Positions 11,999 to 21,616 of a stretch of DNA of 64,000 nt are shown one piece after another. The stretch spans positions 94,474,401 through 94,538,400 of the forward strand of contig CM036162.1 of the NCBI GenBank assembly GCA_020631735.1, in the 5' to 3' direction. The notes below the pieces were generated by a model that saw nothing but the letters and a program-made list of their open reading frames with translations, was not told the DNA's origin and ran no database searches. Within the stretch, counting starts at the first letter, position 1; the number at the start of each line of letters is the position of its first letter. Both the position numbers and the translations under genes were made by a program. The stretch comes from Saccharum officinarum (Eukaryota > Streptophyta > Magnoliopsida > Poales > Poaceae).

Positions 11999-12409
11999 TA
12001 ACTGGCTATACGTTTCGGTATTTCCAACTGTAATGGCGCATGTTGCGACAGGCCAAATAAAATCTCCAACTATTTGGGTACACCGTTTATGGAAACTCGT
12101 TTATTCCATGCTATACAGGTTCCGATTGGATCACGTTGGATTATCGCCCTGTCAATGGGTATTTGCCGTCCTAATAAAATCACCACCCATTTGGACACGC
12201 CGGTTGTTTTCAGCATTTCATTGTGGTCCAAGATTTTGGAGGTCTTGCACTCGCAGGCCCTATTTGGAATGTGAACTAATTTCTATAAAATCACTATACA
12301 ATTCCTCTAAACATTACCACAATCCTGAATTACCTTGAATGCTAAAAATTTCCTTGAGGAACAAAGTAGAACCACCTAGAAAGAAAATGTAGTTTCCTTG
12401 GTTGCGAAC

Positions 12410-12625
12410 ATAGACTTTCAAGAAAATGGATATTCTTGAGTGCTAAACCAAACTGCCAAGGTAATTGCTCATTTTCTTGAGTGCCAATCCAAACCGCCAA
12501 GGTAATTTGTCATTTTCTTGGGTGCTATTCGAAATTACCAAGGTAGTTCGTATTTCTTTGAGTGGTATTCAAAACCGTTAAGGTAATTGATATTTTTCTT
12601 GGGTGTAATTGAAAACCCTCGAGAA
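12410..12625. repeat. Quasi-tandem repeat of about 41 bp, about 5 units
   Basis: Successive degenerate units contain CCAAGGTAATT, then TTTTCTTG, then GTG(C/T) and an AAACCG-type joint. They start near 12460, 12500, 12541 and 12579, with a partial unit on either side. TTTTCTTG-type blocks continue more irregularly to about 13270. No coding capacity was seen. Confidence 0.6.
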
Positions 12626-12837
12626 AATTTTCACAACTTTAAATTTATTTATTTTTTAATTTTCCACATGACCTCGGATGGAGATATGACCTGAACCAAA
12701 GTTATAGTGTTCGACGAGATTTAAAGCTTTTTAGTTCAAACTTTTTACATTTAAAAATGTTTAGAATCTCAAATATTCATGACAAGATTCAATAAAGTGA
12801 GTATAAAAGAAAAGAATAATTCACTTAGTTACAAATT

Positions 12838-12915
12838 ACTTCAAGGTGTAGTGGTAAGTGTTCTTCATCCGAAAGTATAGGTCACAAGTTTGATTCCTAG
12901 CAGGCGCATGAAAAG
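12838..12915 (+). repeat. tRNA-derived (Asp-like) SINE head or tRNA-like relic
   Basis: TAGTGGTAAGTGTTC resembles the A-box region of tRNA-Asp. AGTTTGATTCC, about 37 bases further on, resembles a B box. Spacing and order match a polymerase III internal promoter. It cannot fold as a complete tRNA (no matching acceptor stem), so it is probably a SINE fragment. No target duplication was found. Confidence 0.4.
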
Positions 12916-13490
12916 GGGTTTTTGTTGATTTATGTTTTTTTGCTCTTGATCTAAATTTTCTTCGAGGTTGTTGTCCCTCAAGGAAACTAATTTTCTTGAC
13001 AGTTAGAAATGTTTCCTCGTAGGTTGTCGGTCCTCAAGGAAACTAATTTACGTGGCGGTTGGAACATTTTCTTGTCGCTTTAGCAAATTAGATGGGGTTC
13101 TAGTTTTCTTGGAAGCTAGCCTTCAAGAAAATCATCTTTGTTTTGTGCCAAAACCACTAAGAAAAACAATTTCCGGCCCTTATCCTCTATCCTTGACGGA
13201 ATTTGCTTGAAGGTTTATAGCAAGGATCATTTTCTTGGCGGTTTAGTTATTTTTCTTGGCGGTTTTGGGCACTCAAGCTAATTCGAGAGTCTGGTAGGGA
13301 AAACTTTTGTGTTACAAATTAAGAGACATAATATATATGCCAAATTAAGAGAAATAATATATTAATATAGAAGATTGCTTAGAAACAAGAATGTTAATAT
13401 AAGCATGGTTTGATAATCTAGTGGCTATAGACTTGCTGTTCTATCCTATTTTGGTTGTGGGATGTAACGTTCTACATATCATTCGTACGG
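12916..13490. repeat. AT-rich repeat DNA with CAAGGAAACTAATTT motifs
   Basis: CTCAAGGAAACTAATTTTC and CTCAAGGAAACTAATTTAC recur about 58 bp apart (about 12976 and 13034), with more TTTTCTTGG(A/C)GG blocks downstream. It appears to be the continuation of the quasi-tandem zone on the other side of the tRNA-like segment. No gene was seen. Confidence 0.45.
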
Positions 13491-13499
13491 GCACTTAAG

Positions 13500-13669
13500 G
13501 CTTTTCATGGACTAATTAGGCTTAAAAGATTCGTCTCGCGATTTTCCCGAGAACTATGCAATTAATTTTTTTTTCCCGTCTACGTTTAGTACTCTATACA
13601 TGTGTTAAACGCTCTATGTTACTATAGAACCAAAATTTCTAGAAACTAAACTTGTGAACTAAACGTTTA
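13500..13669. mobile_element. Partial MITE of the GGSCCTGTTTAG family
   Basis: The interior blocks ACTAATTAGGCTTAAAAGAT and the AACTAAAC right-end pattern are present, but no clean left terminus was found. The next MITE inserts directly after it. Confidence 0.5.
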
Positions 13670-13901
13670 GGCCCTGTTTAGATCGTGATTTTTCTAGAAA
13701 ATGGAACTGTAGCACTTTTCGTTGTTATTTGGTAATTAGTGTCCAATCATGGTCTAATTAGACTTAAAAGATTCGTCTCGTGAATTTCGTCTAAACTGTA
13801 TAATTAGTTTTATTTTTTATATATATTTAATGCTTCCTACATGCGGCCAAAGATTCGATATGACGGAAAATCATGAAAAATTTTGAGAACTAAACAGGGT
13901 C
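13670..13901. mobile_element. MITE, 232 bp, TSD TTA
   Basis: The left end is GGCCCTGTTTAGATCGTGA and the right end reads AACTAAACAGGGTC. TTA flanks both sides (13667-13669 and 13902-13904). The interior shows the standard family blocks. Confidence 0.8.
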
Positions 13902-13960
13902 TTAGTGTGCGTTTCAGCGACGAGACTCTTGACTGAAAACAAGACCAGCGTATTGATAGC

Positions 13961-14463
13961 GGCCTTGTTTAGATCCCGAATCCGGGCTCCCGAATCGCAT
14001 TAAATGCGCACTATAGCAATCTGTTTGTATTTGGTAAAAAATTATCTAAACTTGGACTAATTAGGCTCAAAATGTTCGTCTCGCAAAGTACAACAAAATT
14101 GTGCAATTAGTTTTTAATTTCATCTACATTTAGTACTCCATGCATGTGCCGGCATTTTGATGTGATGGGAATCTTCTTTTTACATAGGCCCGGTTTAGAT
14201 GCAAATTTTTTTGCAAAATGGGCACTGTAGCGTTTTCGTTGTTATTTGGTAAATATTGTCCAATCATGATCTAATTAGGCTTAAAAGATTCGTCTCGTCC
14301 ATTTCGTCTAAACTGTGTAATTAGTTTTATTTTTTTATCTATATTTAATGCTTCATACATGTGTCCAAAGATTCGATGTGACGGGGAATTAATAAATTTT
14401 GCAAAATTTTTTGGGAACTAAGCAGGGCCATAGTGGAATTTGGAGGTTGAAATCGGGAACTAA
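13961..14463. mobile_element. MITE interrupted by a nested MITE
   Basis: It starts GGCCTTGTTTAGATCCCGAA. Its right part resumes at 14430 with ATAGTGGAATTTGGAGGTTG and ends near 14463. Between the halves (14187-14429) sits a complete MITE. The same joined order, inverted and uninterrupted, is visible in the copy at 19265-19540, which supports reading the two pieces as one element. Confidence 0.7.
14187..14429. mobile_element. Nested MITE, 243 bp, TSD ATA
   Basis: It runs from GGCCCGGTTTAGATGC to the inverted GAACTAAGCAGGGCC. ATA at 14184-14186 and 14430-14432 is the 3-bp duplication made when it entered the surrounding MITE. Confidence 0.8.
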
Positions 14464-14704
14464 GGCCTTGTTTATATGAGCCCCAAAAGTTAGAATTTTT
14501 TCACTCTCTCTCCATCACATCAATCTTTGGAAGCATGCATGGAGCAGTAAATATAGATAAAAAATAACTAATTACACAGTTTGATTGTAAATCACGATAC
14601 GAATCTTTTGAGCCTAATTAGTCTATAATTAAACAATAATTATCAAATACAAATAAAATGCTACACTTCCTAATTTTTCTAACTTGTTCGATCTAAACCA
14701 GGGC
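14464..14704. mobile_element. MITE, left TSD TAA, abutting its right neighbour
   Basis: It starts GGCCTTGTTTATATGAG after TAA (14461-14463). It ends near ATCTAAACCAGGGC, where the next copy begins at once, so the right duplication is not visible. The interior belongs to the GATGGAGAGAGAGTG subfamily in inverted orientation. Confidence 0.65.
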
Positions 14705-14948
14705 ACCGTTTAGATGCTAAAAATTTTGCCAAAATTTTCAGATTCCCCGTCACATCGAATCTTTAAACACATGCATGAAACATTAAATATAGATAAAAAA
14801 TAAAACTAATTACACAGTTTAGACAAAATGGACGAGACAAATCTTTTAAGCCTAATTAGACCATGATTAGACAATATTTACCAAATAACAACAAAACTGC
14901 TACAGTAACATTTCGCTAAAATTTTTGCCAACTAAACAGCCCCGGGCC
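14702..14948. mobile_element. MITE, right TSD TAA
   Basis: It begins GGCACCGTTTAGATGC and ends AACTAAACAGCCCCGGGCC, followed by TAA (14949-14951). It is in the opposite orientation to the copies at 13670 and 14187. Confidence 0.7.
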
Positions 14949-14951
14949 TAA

Positions 14952-15301
14952 ACCAGGCCAGCGTTAACTGATCACTCGTCAGCTGGTTTCATTGCAGCAC
15001 AGCGGCTGCAGCAGAAGCCATGAATGTGCGCTTTCGACCGCCATAGACCGCAGGAAAGCCGCAGCCATCTTGATTGCATGTCTTGGAGTGCGGGAGCCCA
15101 TTTAAACGGCCCTGCAAAAGCGCGCAGTTTCGTTGCAGTCAGCACCCATGCATCAGCAGGCCAGCGTATCATCAACATGACATCAAGGCGACTGAAGAGG
15201 ACGTGCGAGTGCGAATGAAGTGCGCCGTCCTAATAACGCTGGAGCCTGAAGCCCTGAACTCTCCCATCTTCAGTTCAGAAACACTTGGCCCGGTTATCTA
15301 G
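14952..15301. other. Unique-looking spacer inside the MITE cluster
   Basis: About 350 bp with balanced composition and no long open frame. It separates two MITEs. Two overlapping frames, 14972-15178 (-) and 15024-15218 (+), are short and without motifs. Confidence 0.5.
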
Positions 15302-15304
15302 TAA

Positions 15305-15550
15305 GGCCCTGTTTAGTTCCCAGAAAATTTTAAAAAAATTCAGATTCTCTATCACATGAAATCTTTAGACACATGCATGAAACATTAAATATAGATAAAA
15401 AAAATTAAAACTAATTACACAGTTTAGACGAAATGGACGAGACGAATCTTTTAATCCTAATTAGACCATAATTGGACAATATTTGTCAAATAACAACGAA
15501 AAGCGCTATGGTACCGTTTTATCAAAAAATTTTTTGATCTAACCCGGCCC
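15305..15550. mobile_element. MITE, 246 bp, TSD TAA
   Basis: Clean ends: GGCCCTGTTTAGTTCCCAG on the left, and on the right GATCTAACCCGGCCC (inverted match). TAA at 15302-15304 and 15551-15553. This is the clearest full copy of the family in the window. Confidence 0.85.
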
Positions 15551-15673
15551 TAACCCCAGTGATGATCTATTCTACTGCAAATACAGGAATGCAGGAGCAC
15601 TACTGAAGAAACAAGTGCAGCGTGCAGGAACGAGGAAGGGGGTCGGGTGCTGACCAAGTGCTCGAACCATCTG

Positions 15674-15915
15674 GGGCCACGTTTAGATGCTGAAAAAATT
15701 TTAACTCGATGAATAGTACTACTTTCGTCTTATTTGGTAAATATTGTCCAATCATGGACCAACTAGGCTCAAAAGATTCATCTCGTGATTTTCAACTAAA
15801 CTGTGTAATTAGTTATTTTTTTACCTACATTTACTACTTCATGCATGGGTCCAAAGATTGATATGATGGAGAGAGAGTGAAAAAATTTCAACTTTTAGAG
15901 CGCATCTAAACAAGG
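15674..15915. mobile_element. MITE of the GATGGAGAGAGAGTG subfamily, probable TSD CTG
   Basis: The left end is GGGGCCACGTTTAGATGC and the right end is GCGCATCTAAACAAGGC. CTG precedes (15671-15673) and follows (15916-15918). The interior is closely similar to the intronic copy at 6442. Confidence 0.7.
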
Positions 15916-16034
15916 CCTGGGTTACGTTGTGATCTGACAAGACACGGTAGCTGTAAGTGCATTGTTCTGACAAGACACGGTAGTTGTAAGTGCTTGGAGA
16001 TGACGTTTGATGAATGCGTTCCTCCTATATAATA

Positions 16035-16285
16035 CTCCCTCCGTCCAAAAAAAAATTATTCTCGTTTTTCAAAAAGTCAACAACTTTTAACTTTAACCAA
16101 ATATATTTAATAAAATATTAATATTTATGTTACATAATTAGTATCATTAGGTAGATATTTGAATATACTTTCATAATAAACTTATTTAAAGATATAAATG
16201 TTGCACGTATTTTCTACAAACGTAGTCAAAGTTGAAAAAATTTGACCAGCACGCTTTCCACGGCGACTCTTTTTATGGGACGGAG
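16035..16285. mobile_element. Stowaway MITE, 251 bp, TSD TA
   Basis: The left terminus CTCCCTCCGTCC and the right terminus GGGACGGAG (inverse) are the Stowaway signature, and TA flanks both ends (16033-16034, 16286-16287). AT-rich interior with no coding capacity. Confidence 0.9.
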
Positions 16286-16287
16286 TA

Positions 16288-17086
16288 GTACCTCCCCGTC
16301 AAAGGATACAAATCTACGTTTCTAAGGCAAAGTTAGTACGACATGAAACATGACACATATGCCCCTAGTTCAACTAGTGCGTGCATTGAATCGACTGCTT
16401 TCTTTACTTTTATTGCACACGCGTCACAAACACAACCACACAATTTTCTCTAGCAATGTGACAAGTATAGCAGGTCTCTATCACATAATGACAAACAAAC
16501 ACGAGCGACAACTGCTAGAGTCACCTCCAAAGGCCTAGCACACGCTAATTCGCATTCTTTTGCGGACAACACGCGCATGCTACATTTGCATCCTTAAACG
16601 GACGGAGTGAGTACTTTCTAGTACCTCTCCTGCATTTTGGGCCTCGGTATGTGATGCGAGAGTGTTTGAGTTGAGTACCTGAATTGTTCCCGTTCCTGGG
16701 CCATCCTCCGTTGTGTTTGGGCGTTCCGTTGTCATGGGCTGATTCAGGGACATCTGTGCAATGGTAACCAAGACGAAATTCAGCACGGCGATGTGCAGAC
16801 TTCAGGGCTGATTCAGGGACGAATTTCAGCGCAACCGGCATTCATGTAACCAAGACGAAATTCATCACATGATCCACGCGTCAAATCATTCAAACGTTAA
16901 ATTGTACTGCTATTTTGCTTTGATTTTGATTCCAAGACCATGTGTGAACACAAGTACGGACGTGCCATTCGTTCAAAAGGAAAAATATGTGTATTCTGCT
17001 ACGACCGCAGCTGACCATGGACTGGAACAGCGATGTGCAGATTCCTGGTACATGTGTGCAAATTTCTTTGTTGATTCAAGGAAATT
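16288..17086. other. Intergenic, no gene seen
   Basis: No transposon termini or exon-like frames were recognised. TTCAGGGACGAATTTCAG-like text near 16810 partly repeats text near 16743 (GATTCAGGGAC), a minor internal duplication. Confidence 0.5.
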
Positions 17087-17089
17087 CTA

Positions 17090-17331
17090 GGCCCTGTTCC
17101 AAATTTTCTCCCAAATTTTACTATGCAAAAAGAAGATTCCCCATCACATCAAAATGACGGCACATGTATGAAGTACTAAATTTAGATGAAATTAAAAACT
17201 AATTGCACAGTTTTGTGGTTCTTTACGAGACGAACATTTTGAGCCTAATTAATCATTTTTTGGACAATTTTTTACACTAAAAACAAAATGCTACAGTGCG
17301 CTACAGTGCAAAACAGTGATTAAACACGGCC
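17090..17331. mobile_element. MITE, 242 bp, TSD CTA
   Basis: The left end GGCCCTGTTCCAAATTTTC and the right end TAAACACGGCC are inverted counterparts. CTA flanks both sides (17087-17089, 17332-17334). It ends about 0.6 kb beyond the stop codon of the C2 gene. Confidence 0.75.
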
Positions 17332-17941
17332 CTACAAAGCAGTTAAAATTATATGTTTCAGTGTCCATTAGTAATACATAAACACAAGAAACTCGGTCCA
17401 AGAAAATTCTACAAAGCAGATATATAAAATATATATGTTTCTAACATTGATTATCCAGGACACAAAGCTCAGTCCAAGTCCAACAAGATTACAAGAGGGA
17501 GCAGTGGGCCAATTTCTTACGATGCACAAATTTAGTCCAACTGAACAAAGCCTAACAGGTCCAATAATGAACAATGCCCAAGGGCGATTTCCGTGTGAAG
17601 TGTAAACCATACTTGAGGCAATTGAGTGAGAAGAACTAGAGATAAAAAAAAATGAGTGAGAATAACTAGGCAACATGAAGAACAGCAGAAAATAAAAAGA
17701 ATACAGCAAATTATTTGACAATCTTTTTTATAAATTCTTTGAATCACCCGAAGCATGAACAAAATCCAAACGACCCTGAATACTAGCGAGTACTGATCAG
17801 ATATATTTTCATCAGATCATAGAAGAACGGACATCCTACTGCAAGATCAGACAGGCATTGCAACCCGGAAACCAACATTAGATCCAGTAGTATATTTTAT
17901 ACACAGCGCTACTAGATGTCGGTAGTAGCATGCCGAATCGC

Positions 17942-18569
17942 CTAGCACCCGACGGGGTAACCCATGACGGCACCAACCGGCGCGGCGGGCTTCCCCTGCT
18001 CCACGGCGGCGGCGCCACAGCACGAACCACTCCCGCTCGCGCCGCCGGCGTCCACCACGACCTTCTTCCCGGCGGCCGCCGGCGGGAACATCGCCTTCCC
18101 TTCCGCCGCCGGAAGCGGTGCGACACCATCGAGCCTCTTGACGGTGATGTTGACGATGCCGTTCCGGCGCTGCATCATCCCGCGTGCGGCGGAAGCCGAA
18201 CAGGCGGTAGCTGAGGCAATGCAGGTGGCCCGGGGGCCCGACGGTGAAGTCCTCGACGGGGACGCGCGCCGCCGCCACGGGCTCCGACATTCCCCCCGCG
18301 TGGGCGCGGCAGATCTCGACGTCCAGCCACAGCGCGCCCGCGGGCAGCGCCACGCGCACCGCCTCGCCCCAGTACGGGTAGCCGTGGCAGTCGGGGTCCT
18401 GGTCGACGCGGGTGGGCGCGGAGGACGACGGCGTGTGGACCACGGCGTAGGCGCCGTGGCACAGGGGCCGCCCCGACGGGACGCGGACGTCCTCCCCGTT
18501 GACGACCTTCACCTCGAGGGTCATCGGAGGCGTCGCCACCGGCATTGTCGCCGCCGCCTTGTGCGACAT
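17942..18569 (-). CDS. Small C2-domain protein (SRC2/BAP-like), one frame break
   Basis: A single-exon model of about 208 residues. The N-terminal half reads TLEVKVVNGEDVRVPSGRPL, then CHGAYAVVH and YPYWGEAVRVALPAG. This is the pattern of a plant C2 beta-sandwich (about residues 16-140), as in SRC2-like and BON1-associated proteins that bind membranes in a calcium-linked way. The C-terminal part contains RNGIVNITVKRL, a typical continuation of this family, then a low-complexity Gly/Ala/Pro tail ending GAVMGYPVGC. The two halves are in different frames: one extra base in the CCC run at 18179-18181 (+ strand) separates them, probably a consensus error. A minus-strand TATAAAT lies about 100 bp before the start codon. 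Exact subfamily is uncertain. Confidence 0.75.
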
Positions 18570-18670
18570 GATGACTGCGGCGGACTACTCGATCGGCGAC
18601 GGCGGCGCAAAAAAACTGGTTGGGTGGTGATGACTCGATCGACGGGGGACAACACGAAGTAGTCGGGGCG

Positions 18671-18677
18671 ATTTATA
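18671..18677 (-). promoter_or_regulatory. TATA box of the C2-domain gene
   Basis: TATAAAT on the minus strand, about 100 bp upstream of the start codon at 18569. The distance fits a short leader, and this supports the chosen start. Confidence 0.6.
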
Positions 18678-18679
18678 TG

Positions 18680-19030
18680 GAGGATTGGAGGGGGAGGGAA
18701 CGGATGGAGCCAAGGAGGCGCTGGTCGATTCGGACCCGCCGAGTCGACACGCGTTGGAGTTGGTTCCCACTTCGATCTCCGAAGCTTCGTTCTCTACCAC
18801 GACGTTATTGCACGCGATGAATCAATTTCCTTTGCGACACGACAGATTCAGATATGACGATGCCCAATTGCACGGTCGTGGAAGTTTCCGCAGCGTTCGT
18901 TTAAACAGCACATCCAACGCTGATATACTCATAACGGATAAGCGCGTCTCATGTCGATTCTCGTGTCAGATCACTTGCCCAATCTCGTACGTGCAGTTGC
19001 CTCGAGCGTGCATGGAAATCATAAAAATAA
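18680..19030. other. Upstream region of the C2 gene, no other gene
   Basis: The promoter-side DNA of the C2 gene continues to the MITE pair at 19.0 kb. Open frames on the plus strand here lack motifs. Confidence 0.45.
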
Positions 19031-19035
19031 GACCA

Positions 19036-19262
19036 CTAGCGGTGTGTTCACTTCCCATGCAAACCCAAAATATTTCCTCTTTCACTCGTCACATCGAATC
19101 TTTGGACGCATGCATAGAGTATTAAATGTGGTTACAAAAGATAACTAATTGCATAGTTTGTCTATAAATGTCGAGACGAATCTTTTGAGCCTAGTTAGTC
19201 TATAGTTGGACAAATTTTGCCAAATAACAACGAAAGGTGCTACAGTAACCTTTCACCACCTG
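19036..19262. mobile_element. Degenerate MITE of the GGSCCTGTTTAG family
   Basis: The interior blocks TCACATCGAATCTTTGGACG and GCCAAATAACAACGAAAGGT mark the family in inverted orientation. The ends (GTGTGTTCACTTCCC and CACCTGGACACACC) have drifted, so boundaries are approximate. Confidence 0.6.
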
Positions 19263-19540
19263 GACACACCTAGTTCCCAATTTCAACCACAAATTCCACT
19301 ATGCAAAAAGAAGGTTCTCATCACATCCAAATGCCGGCGCATGCATGGAGTATTAAATGTAGATGAAATTTAAAACTAATTGTACAGTTTTGTTGTACTT
19401 TGCGAGACAAACATTTTATGTCTAATTAGTCAAAGTTTAGACAATTTTTACCGAATACAAACGAATTGCTATAGTACGCATTTAATGCGCACTGTAGCAT
19501 TTCAGGAGCCCCAATTCGGAATCAAAAAAGGGCATAGCAG
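19263..19540. mobile_element. Second degenerate MITE, adjacent
   Basis: It reads AGTTCCCAATTTCAACCACA, then CAAAAAGAAGGTTCTCATCA, then GCATTTAATGCGCACTGTAG. This is the inverse of the interrupted element at 13961-14463 and shows what that copy looked like before its nested insertion. Confidence 0.6.
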
Positions 19541-19985
19541 TGCTTGGCACGTATTAATTACTACCAAAAAAGGTATGAAAAATCTACACGGTATGCGTAA
19601 CTACCGAGAGCCGTAAGGTTTATCACGCGGGTCAAAAGTCAAAACAACACGTCAACCATTTCCGTGAACCCATGACTCACGCTGTCATGCACAAAATTGA
19701 GAACCCTCAGTATGGCGGCGGTATGACTTTTGTTTAGAACCCTAGCGGACAGGCCAGCCGTCATTTGCGCCTCCTCAGTACTAGTACAGGTTACAAGGCC
19801 CAGGAGACTTCACTTATCGGCAGCGCTAGCGTTCGAACGTTTAAACGGACGCCCGCGTTGTACTCCTGTTTCCACGCTTAGGCCAGCACACCCCCAACCG
19901 AGCCTGCATTTCGTGCGCCCACGCGAGGCCCGTGCTGGACGACGACCGCACACAAGGACGGCTTGCGCCCTCTCCACTTCTCACG
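19541..19985. other. Intergenic, no gene seen
   Basis: No recognisable element. The short frame 19730-20035 (+) has no motif and runs up to the retrotransposon insertion. Confidence 0.45.
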
Positions 19986-19989
19986 TGCA

Positions 19990-20051
19990 TTGGAACATGT
20001 GCAACGCCCGATCTACTTTTGCGATATCTAGATGAAACACTTATGACATAC
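19990..20051. repeat. Left remnant of a GAAACACTTGCAAC-type dispersed repeat
   Basis: GTGCAACGCCCGATCTACTTTTGC and GATGAAACACTTATGACATAC match the composition of the repeat resuming at 30818. The retrotransposon at 20052-30817 split one repeat into these two parts, with CATAC duplicated. Confidence 0.65.
20047..20051. repeat. Target-site duplication CATAC (left)
   Basis: A 5-bp direct repeat immediately before the left LTR. The identical CATAC is at 30818-30822 immediately after the right LTR. Confidence 0.9.
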
Positions 20052-21094
20052 TGAAAGGTCCTTGTTTGGTTTTGGTAATTGAGTGACAACTTAGGTGGAC
20101 TAATATGTGGTTATGTGAGATACACAGGAGATTAGTCCACAGGTGATGGTGGTCATTGAATATGAGACACGACATTAACTCATGTGACCAAGATGATGAA
20201 GACCGAAGTGATGCTTGGCTCGATGGACCGGTTGTGAGGGTGAAGGGCAAGTTGAGGCTTCGAAGCGAAGGACCATGCGGTGGTGAAGCTTGGGCAAGAC
20301 TTGGCGCCGACGGACCAATGCAACGGTGAAGAGCAAGTGAAGTCAAGGTCGATGGATCGAGACGGTCATGTGATGATATGAAGTGGATCATATCATTTGG
20401 AGAAGATCAAGATGAGGTTTGGCTCGAAGGACCGGTTGTGAAGGTGAAGGGCAAGTTGAGGCTTCGAAGCGAAGGACCATGCGGTGGTGAAGCTTGGGCA
20501 AGACTTGGCGCCGACGGACCAATGCAACGGTGAAGAGCAAGTGAGGTCAAGATCGATGAACCAATACGGTCACGTGATGATATGAAGTGAATCATATCAT
20601 TTGGTGATTGGTTGGTGCATGTGTTGCATCAACGTCGGAGGAGATGGAGTGGAATGCGCAAGGCAAAGGTATAACCTAGGGCATTTCCATTGCACCGGTC
20701 ATAGGTGTGTAGAGAAGTTTATGACCGGGTTTAGGATAGATGGCCGTACTATCAAGAGGGGCAAACTTGTTTGCATATCGGTCATCTAGTGCCACTTGAG
20801 CGATCTAACTTTGCATACGTGTTAGGATCGAGTGGCGAGGCAAGTTGAGTGCCTAACCCTTTGAAAATGTTTGTGAAATGCTAACACACGTACACAAGGT
20901 GGTGATCACTTGTTGGTGTTGGCACATTTACGAAGGCGATGAAGTTTGGGTGGTAGAGAGGGTTTGGGACTCTCTCTCCCTCCCGCCGAGCTTGCGTGCG
21001 CGGGATTCAGGCGTTTTCAGGGAGTTGAAAAGCCTATTTTCCACTACGCCGAAAGTCGGAAAAGAAACGGAGGCGAACGGGGTCACTGAGGTGA

Positions 21095-21560
21095 CCGGAC
21101 GCTGCACCGGACGCGGTCACGATGTGACCGGACGCGTCCGGTCAGTTCAGCACGGTTTCGGGCGCGCGGGTGCTAGGGTTTGCTACCGGCGCGTCCGGTC
21201 ACTCGCGGGACCGGCGCGTCCGGTCATGCGCCCAGAGAAGAACTATGGTTCACAGAGGACGATCGGACGCGGGGCGCGTCCGGTCACACATGATCGGACG
21301 CGTCCGATCGTTGAAGGAGCTTACTGGACTCCGACCGGACGCTGGCACTGTCGCGTCCGGTCGTTGCCTGGGGCGCGTCCGATCGTTGGTTTAACCGTTG
21401 AGGGTCAGTGACCGTTGGAGGATCGGACGCGGTTGAGCGCGTCCGGTCGTTTTGAGAGGCGCGTCCGGTCATGGAATTTGACCGTTGGCGCAGTGACTGT
21501 TGGAGGACCGGACGCGGTTGAGCGCGTCCGGTCAGTTATGACCGGCGCGTCCGGTCATCC
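21095..21560. promoter_or_regulatory. Palindrome-rich GCGTCCGGTC array in U3
   Basis: About nine exact GCGTCCGGTC copies, two GCGTCCGATC variants and several inverted GACCGGACGC/GATCGGACGC copies are packed into about 470 bp. One place forms the perfect 18-bp palindrome GACCGGACGCGTCCGGTC. The array ends about 50 bp upstream of the TATA box, so it occupies an enhancer-like position. It is repeated in the right LTR and, in a variant form, in both LTRs of the copia element. Confidence 0.8.
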
Positions 21561-21607
21561 CGAAAAAGACCCAGTGAAGGGGTAACGGCTCTATTTGACC
21601 GTGGGGT

Positions 21608-21616
21608 TATAAATAG
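21608..21616 (+). promoter_or_regulatory. LTR TATA box (TATAAATAG)
   Basis: TATAAATAG follows the palindrome array and should set the U3/R boundary roughly 30 bp downstream. The right-LTR copy is at 29724-29732. Confidence 0.7.

Noticed and set aside
12838..12915. Functional tRNA gene
   Set aside because: Only the A-box and B-box regions resemble a tRNA; the acceptor stem and anticodon arm do not pair.
20878..21411. 177-codon frame repeated at 28994-29527
   Set aside because: It lies in the U3 of both LTR copies and is produced by the GCGTCCGGTC array; the duplication is the LTR itself, not a gene family.
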